Of a stretch of 33,960 nt of DNA, positions 31,805-33,960 are shown piece after piece (position 1 is the stretch's first letter; the number at the start of each line of letters is the position of its first letter). The stretch is from NCBI GenBank assembly GCA_046734795.1, contig JBKPRX010000188.1, positions 1 through 33,960 on the forward strand. Direction: 5' to 3'. The notes beneath the pieces were generated by a model. It did no database searches. It saw only the letters and a list, made by a program, of their open reading frames with translations, and was not told the origin of the DNA. The stretch comes from JBKPRX01 sp046734795. GTDB taxonomy: Bacteria; Actinomycetota; Thermoleophilia; Gaiellales; Gaiellaceae. The position numbers and the translations under genes were made by a program.

Positions 31805-33553
31805 ATGTTCACGACGCGACCCGAGTTGCGCGGCACGTTCGGCATGGTCGCCTCGACACATTGGCTTGCGTCCGCGGCAGGGATGGCGGTGCTCGAGCAA
31901 GGCGGGAACGCGTTCGACGCGGCGGTCGCTGCCGGCTTCACGCTTCAGGTCGTCGAACCGCACCTGAACGGACCAGGCGGCGACCTGCCCGCAATCGTCT
32001 GGTCGGTCGAGCGGAACGAGCCGCTCGTCTTGTGTGCGCAGGGCCCGTCGCCCGTGGCCGCGACGATCGAGCGTTACCGCGACGAACTCGGCCTCGACCT
32101 CGTCCCGGGCACGGGGTTGCTCGCGGCCGTCGTCCCCGGCGCGCTCGACGGCTGGCTGCTCATGCTCCGCGACTTCGGGACGCTGTCGCTCCGCGATGTC
32201 TTGCGCTTCGCGATCGGCTATGCGGAAAACGGCTACCCGCTCGTGCCGCAGATCTGCCGCACGATTGCGAGCGTCGAATCGCTCTTCCGCGACGACTGGA
32301 CGACGTCGGCCGAGCTGTACTTGCCGGTGCCGAAGCCGCGCTCGCTCTTCCGCAACGTCCAGCTCGCGCAGACGTACTGGCAGCTGCTCGAAGGCGCCGA
32401 AGCGCGTGCAGATACACGCGAAGGCGAGATCGACGCGGCCCGCGACATCGTCTACCGCGGCTTCGTCGCCGAGGCGATCGTCCGGTTTTGCGCCGAGACC
32501 GAGTGGCGCGACAGCTCGGGCCGCCGGCACGGCGGTTTGCTGGCGGAGGAAGACCTCCGCGACTGGCAAGCAACCTGGGAGGAGCCCGTCTCCGTCGACT
32601 TCCGCGACTACACCGTGCTGAAGCCGGGGCCGTGGAGTCAGGCGCCGGTCTTTCTCCAACAGCTCCGCCTGCTTGAAGGCTTCGACCTCCAAGCCCTCGG
32701 CCACAACAGCGCGGCGTACGTTCACACGATCGTCGAGTGCGCCAAGCTCGCGTTCGCAGATCGCGAGGCGTGGTACGGCGATCCGCAGCTCGTGGACGTT
32801 CCGCTGGCGACGCTCCTGTCGCGCGAGTACGCCGACGAACGTCGCACGCTCGTCGAGGAACGCGCGTCTGCAGAGCTGCGTCCGGGCTTTCCGGACGGAC
32901 GCGAGCCGCGACTTGCCCGCGGCGAGGCCCGGCCGGTCGCGAGCGCAGTGGGTCTCGGCGACCCGACGAGAGGCGACACGTGTCACGTCGACGTCGTCGA
33001 TCGGCACGGGAACCTCGTCTCGGCGACGCCGAGCGGCGGTTGGCTGCACGGATCGCCGGTGATTCCGGAGCTCGGCTTCTCGCTGCCGACGCGCGCGCAG
33101 ATGTTCTGGCTCGAGCCCGGACTGGCTTCGTCGCTCGCACCGCGGAAGCGTCCGCGGACGACGCTCTCACCGTCGCTCGCGCTCAGAGGCGGCGACCCGT
33201 ATCTCGCGTTCGGCACACCCGGCGGCGACCAGCAAGACCAGTGGACGCTTGCCGCGTTTCTTGCGCATGCCGAGTTCGGGCTCGACCTGCAAGCGGCGAT
33301 CGACGCGCCGAGCTTTCACACGGAAGCATTCCCGGCGTCGTTCTATCCGCGCGGCATGCGGCCGAGGCACGTCGCCGTCGAGGAACGGTTCGGCCGCGAG
33401 GTCGTCGGCGAGCTGGAGGAGCGGGGCCACGACGTCGAGGTCGTCGATGGCTGGTCGCTCGGACGCGTCAGCGCTGCCGGCTACGAGTCGGACGGAACCG
33501 TGAAGGCCGCCGCAAATCCGCGCGGCATGCAGGGTTACGCCGTCGGCCGATAG
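31805..33553 (+). CDS. gamma-glutamyltransferase-family acylase, no signal peptide
   Basis: An Ntn-hydrolase of 582 residues, expected to cleave itself into two subunits. The N-terminal part has the family phrases MVASTHWLASAAGMAVLEQGGNAFDAAVAAGF and HLNGPGGDLPAIVW. The new N-terminal nucleophile after cleavage is T392 in RGDTCHVDVVDRHGNLVSATPSGG, followed by RKRPRTTLSPSLAL and GTPGGDQQDQW. Classical GGTs are exported, but this one begins without a signal peptide, so it is probably a cytoplasmic gamma-glutamyl or related acylase. ATG 31805 abuts the cupin stop. The 3' end overlaps the convergent methyltransferase gene by 19 bases. Confidence 0.93.
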   Translation: MFTTRPELRGTFGMVASTHWLASAAGMAVLEQGGNAFDAAVAAGFTLQVVEPHLNGPGGDLPAIVWSVERNEPLVLCAQGPSPVAATIERYRDELGLDLVPGTGLLAAVVPGALDGWLLMLRDFGTLSLRDVLRFAIGYAENGYPLVPQICRTIASVESLFRDDWTTSAELYLPVPKPRSLFRNVQLAQTYWQLLEGAEARADTREGEIDAARDIVYRGFVAEAIVRFCAETEWRDSSGRRHGGLLAEEDLRDWQATWEEPVSVDFRDYTVLKPGPWSQAPVFLQQLRLLEGFDLQALGHNSAAYVHTIVECAKLAFADREAWYGDPQLVDVPLATLLSREYADERRTLVEERASAELRPGFPDGREPRLARGEARPVASAVGLGDPTRGDTCHVDVVDRHGNLVSATPSGGWLHGSPVIPELGFSLPTRAQMFWLEPGLASSLAPRKRPRTTLSPSLALRGGDPYLAFGTPGGDQQDQWTLAAFLAHAEFGLDLQAAIDAPSFHTEAFPASFYPRGMRPRHVAVEERFGREVVGELEERGHDVEVVDGWSLGRVSAAGYESDGTVKAAANPRGMQGYAVGR

Positions 33554-33960
33554 CCGACGGCAAGCACGTGCGAGCTCAGCGTCGGCACGTCTTCGGCGAG
33601 GCGCGCTGCCACAACGATCGTCTCGCGCTCCGAGAGGTCACTCCACCGGTCCGGATAGAGCCAGCCCGGCCCTTCGATCCCGAACGCGCGTACGCGCTCG
33701 AAGCCTCCGTCCGTGACCTCGCGTACAAGGTCCGCAGGGAGGTGGAAGTACGCGGTGGTGAACCAGCCGGGATGGTTGTCGGGGTTGCGATGCTGGCCGT
33801 CGCGTAGGTCGGCTTCGACGATCGCACGAAACGCCGTGTCCTCGAGCATGCGTCGTGAGAGTCCGTCGAGGAGCGACGCAAAGCGCGAGATCGCAGCAGC
33901 GAGCACGACCCCGCCGGGCCGTAGCACCCGCAGCGCCTCGCGCAGGGCGAGCACGCGATC
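33535..33960 (-). CDS. class I SAM-dependent methyltransferase, C-terminal part (cut by window edge)
   Basis: The frame is open to the right edge, so only about 140 residues are seen. The visible part begins at the end of strand 4/helix D with ALREALRVLRPGGVVLAAAISRFASLLDGL, the typical post-motif-III loop (LRPGG) of small-molecule methyltransferases. A family-like ending follows (GWFTTAYFHLPADLVREVTDGGFERVRAFGIEGPGWLYPD). The SAM-binding glycine motif lies outside the window. Substrate unknown. Its TAA lies within the last codons of the convergent acylase gene. Confidence 0.85.
   Translation of the reverse strand, partial: DRVLALREALRVLRPGGVVLAAAISRFASLLDGLSRRMLEDTAFRAIVEADLRDGQHRNPDNHPGWFTTAYFHLPADLVREVTDGGFERVRAFGIEGPGWLYPDRWSDLSERETIVVAARLAEDVPTLSSHVLAVGYRPTA

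Noticed and set aside
31199..33049. Long minus-strand frame opposite the second cupin and the acylase gene
   Set aside because: Charged, motif-free translation; the plus strand holds the real genes with coupled starts.

Overview
The window is a stretch of high-GC bacterial chromosome, densely packed, with many GTG and some TTG start codons and 1- to 4-base overlaps between neighbouring genes. The gene content fits a Gram-positive, aerobic actinobacterium: zwf with opcA, a caa3-type cytochrome oxidase, the GlgE/TreS/maltokinase alpha-glucan route and a PstSCAB/PhoU phosphate system. The style (paired small cupins, secreted proteins with basic C-terminal tails) suggests the deep-branching class Thermoleophilia (Gaiellales/Solirubrobacterales relatives). 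That placement is inference; no rRNA or phylogenetic marker is present. I see no mobile element, CRISPR array, tRNA or rRNA, and no gene-free stretch above about 170 bases.

Left part (1-11.1 kb). The window opens inside zwf, followed by opcA (entry to the oxidative pentose phosphate pathway). Facing it on the minus strand is a run of genes read from 10.8 kb down to 1.8 kb: ctaC (CuA plus cytochrome c), ctaD, a ctaB with an extra N-terminal membrane domain that looks like half of a heme A synthase, a 42-residue membrane peptide, a secreted HExxH metalloprotease, an amidase and a secreted Fn3-like protein. The last junction carries a striking pair of alternative hairpins around the ribosome binding site. 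A small gene of unknown function diverges from ctaC, their ATG codons lying within or beside the same palindrome.

Middle part (11.1-21.5 kb). This looks like a phosphate-response island: an ATP-grasp ligase, a PhoB/RegX3-type response regulator, a divergent soluble histidine kinase, a PAP2 phosphatase, a TauE/SafE permease, UppP, PstB-PstA-PstC-PstS, then divergent PhoU and a Ppx/GppA phosphatase. The regulator/kinase intergenic region holds three direct repeats spaced exactly 11 bases apart that match the actinobacterial PHO box. A related two-repeat site lies between pstS and phoU. Together they suggest one autoregulated phosphate regulon.

Right part (21.5-34 kb). A glucan block: malQ (minus) diverges from an M50 site-2 protease, which is followed by glgE, treS, mak and glgB. 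TreS makes maltose from trehalose (or the reverse), Mak phosphorylates maltose, GlgE polymerises maltose 1-phosphate, and GlgB branches the product. The same run continues into two tandem duplicated cupin genes and a gamma-glutamyltransferase-like acylase. A methyltransferase gene enters from the right edge on the minus strand and overlaps the acylase gene tail to tail.
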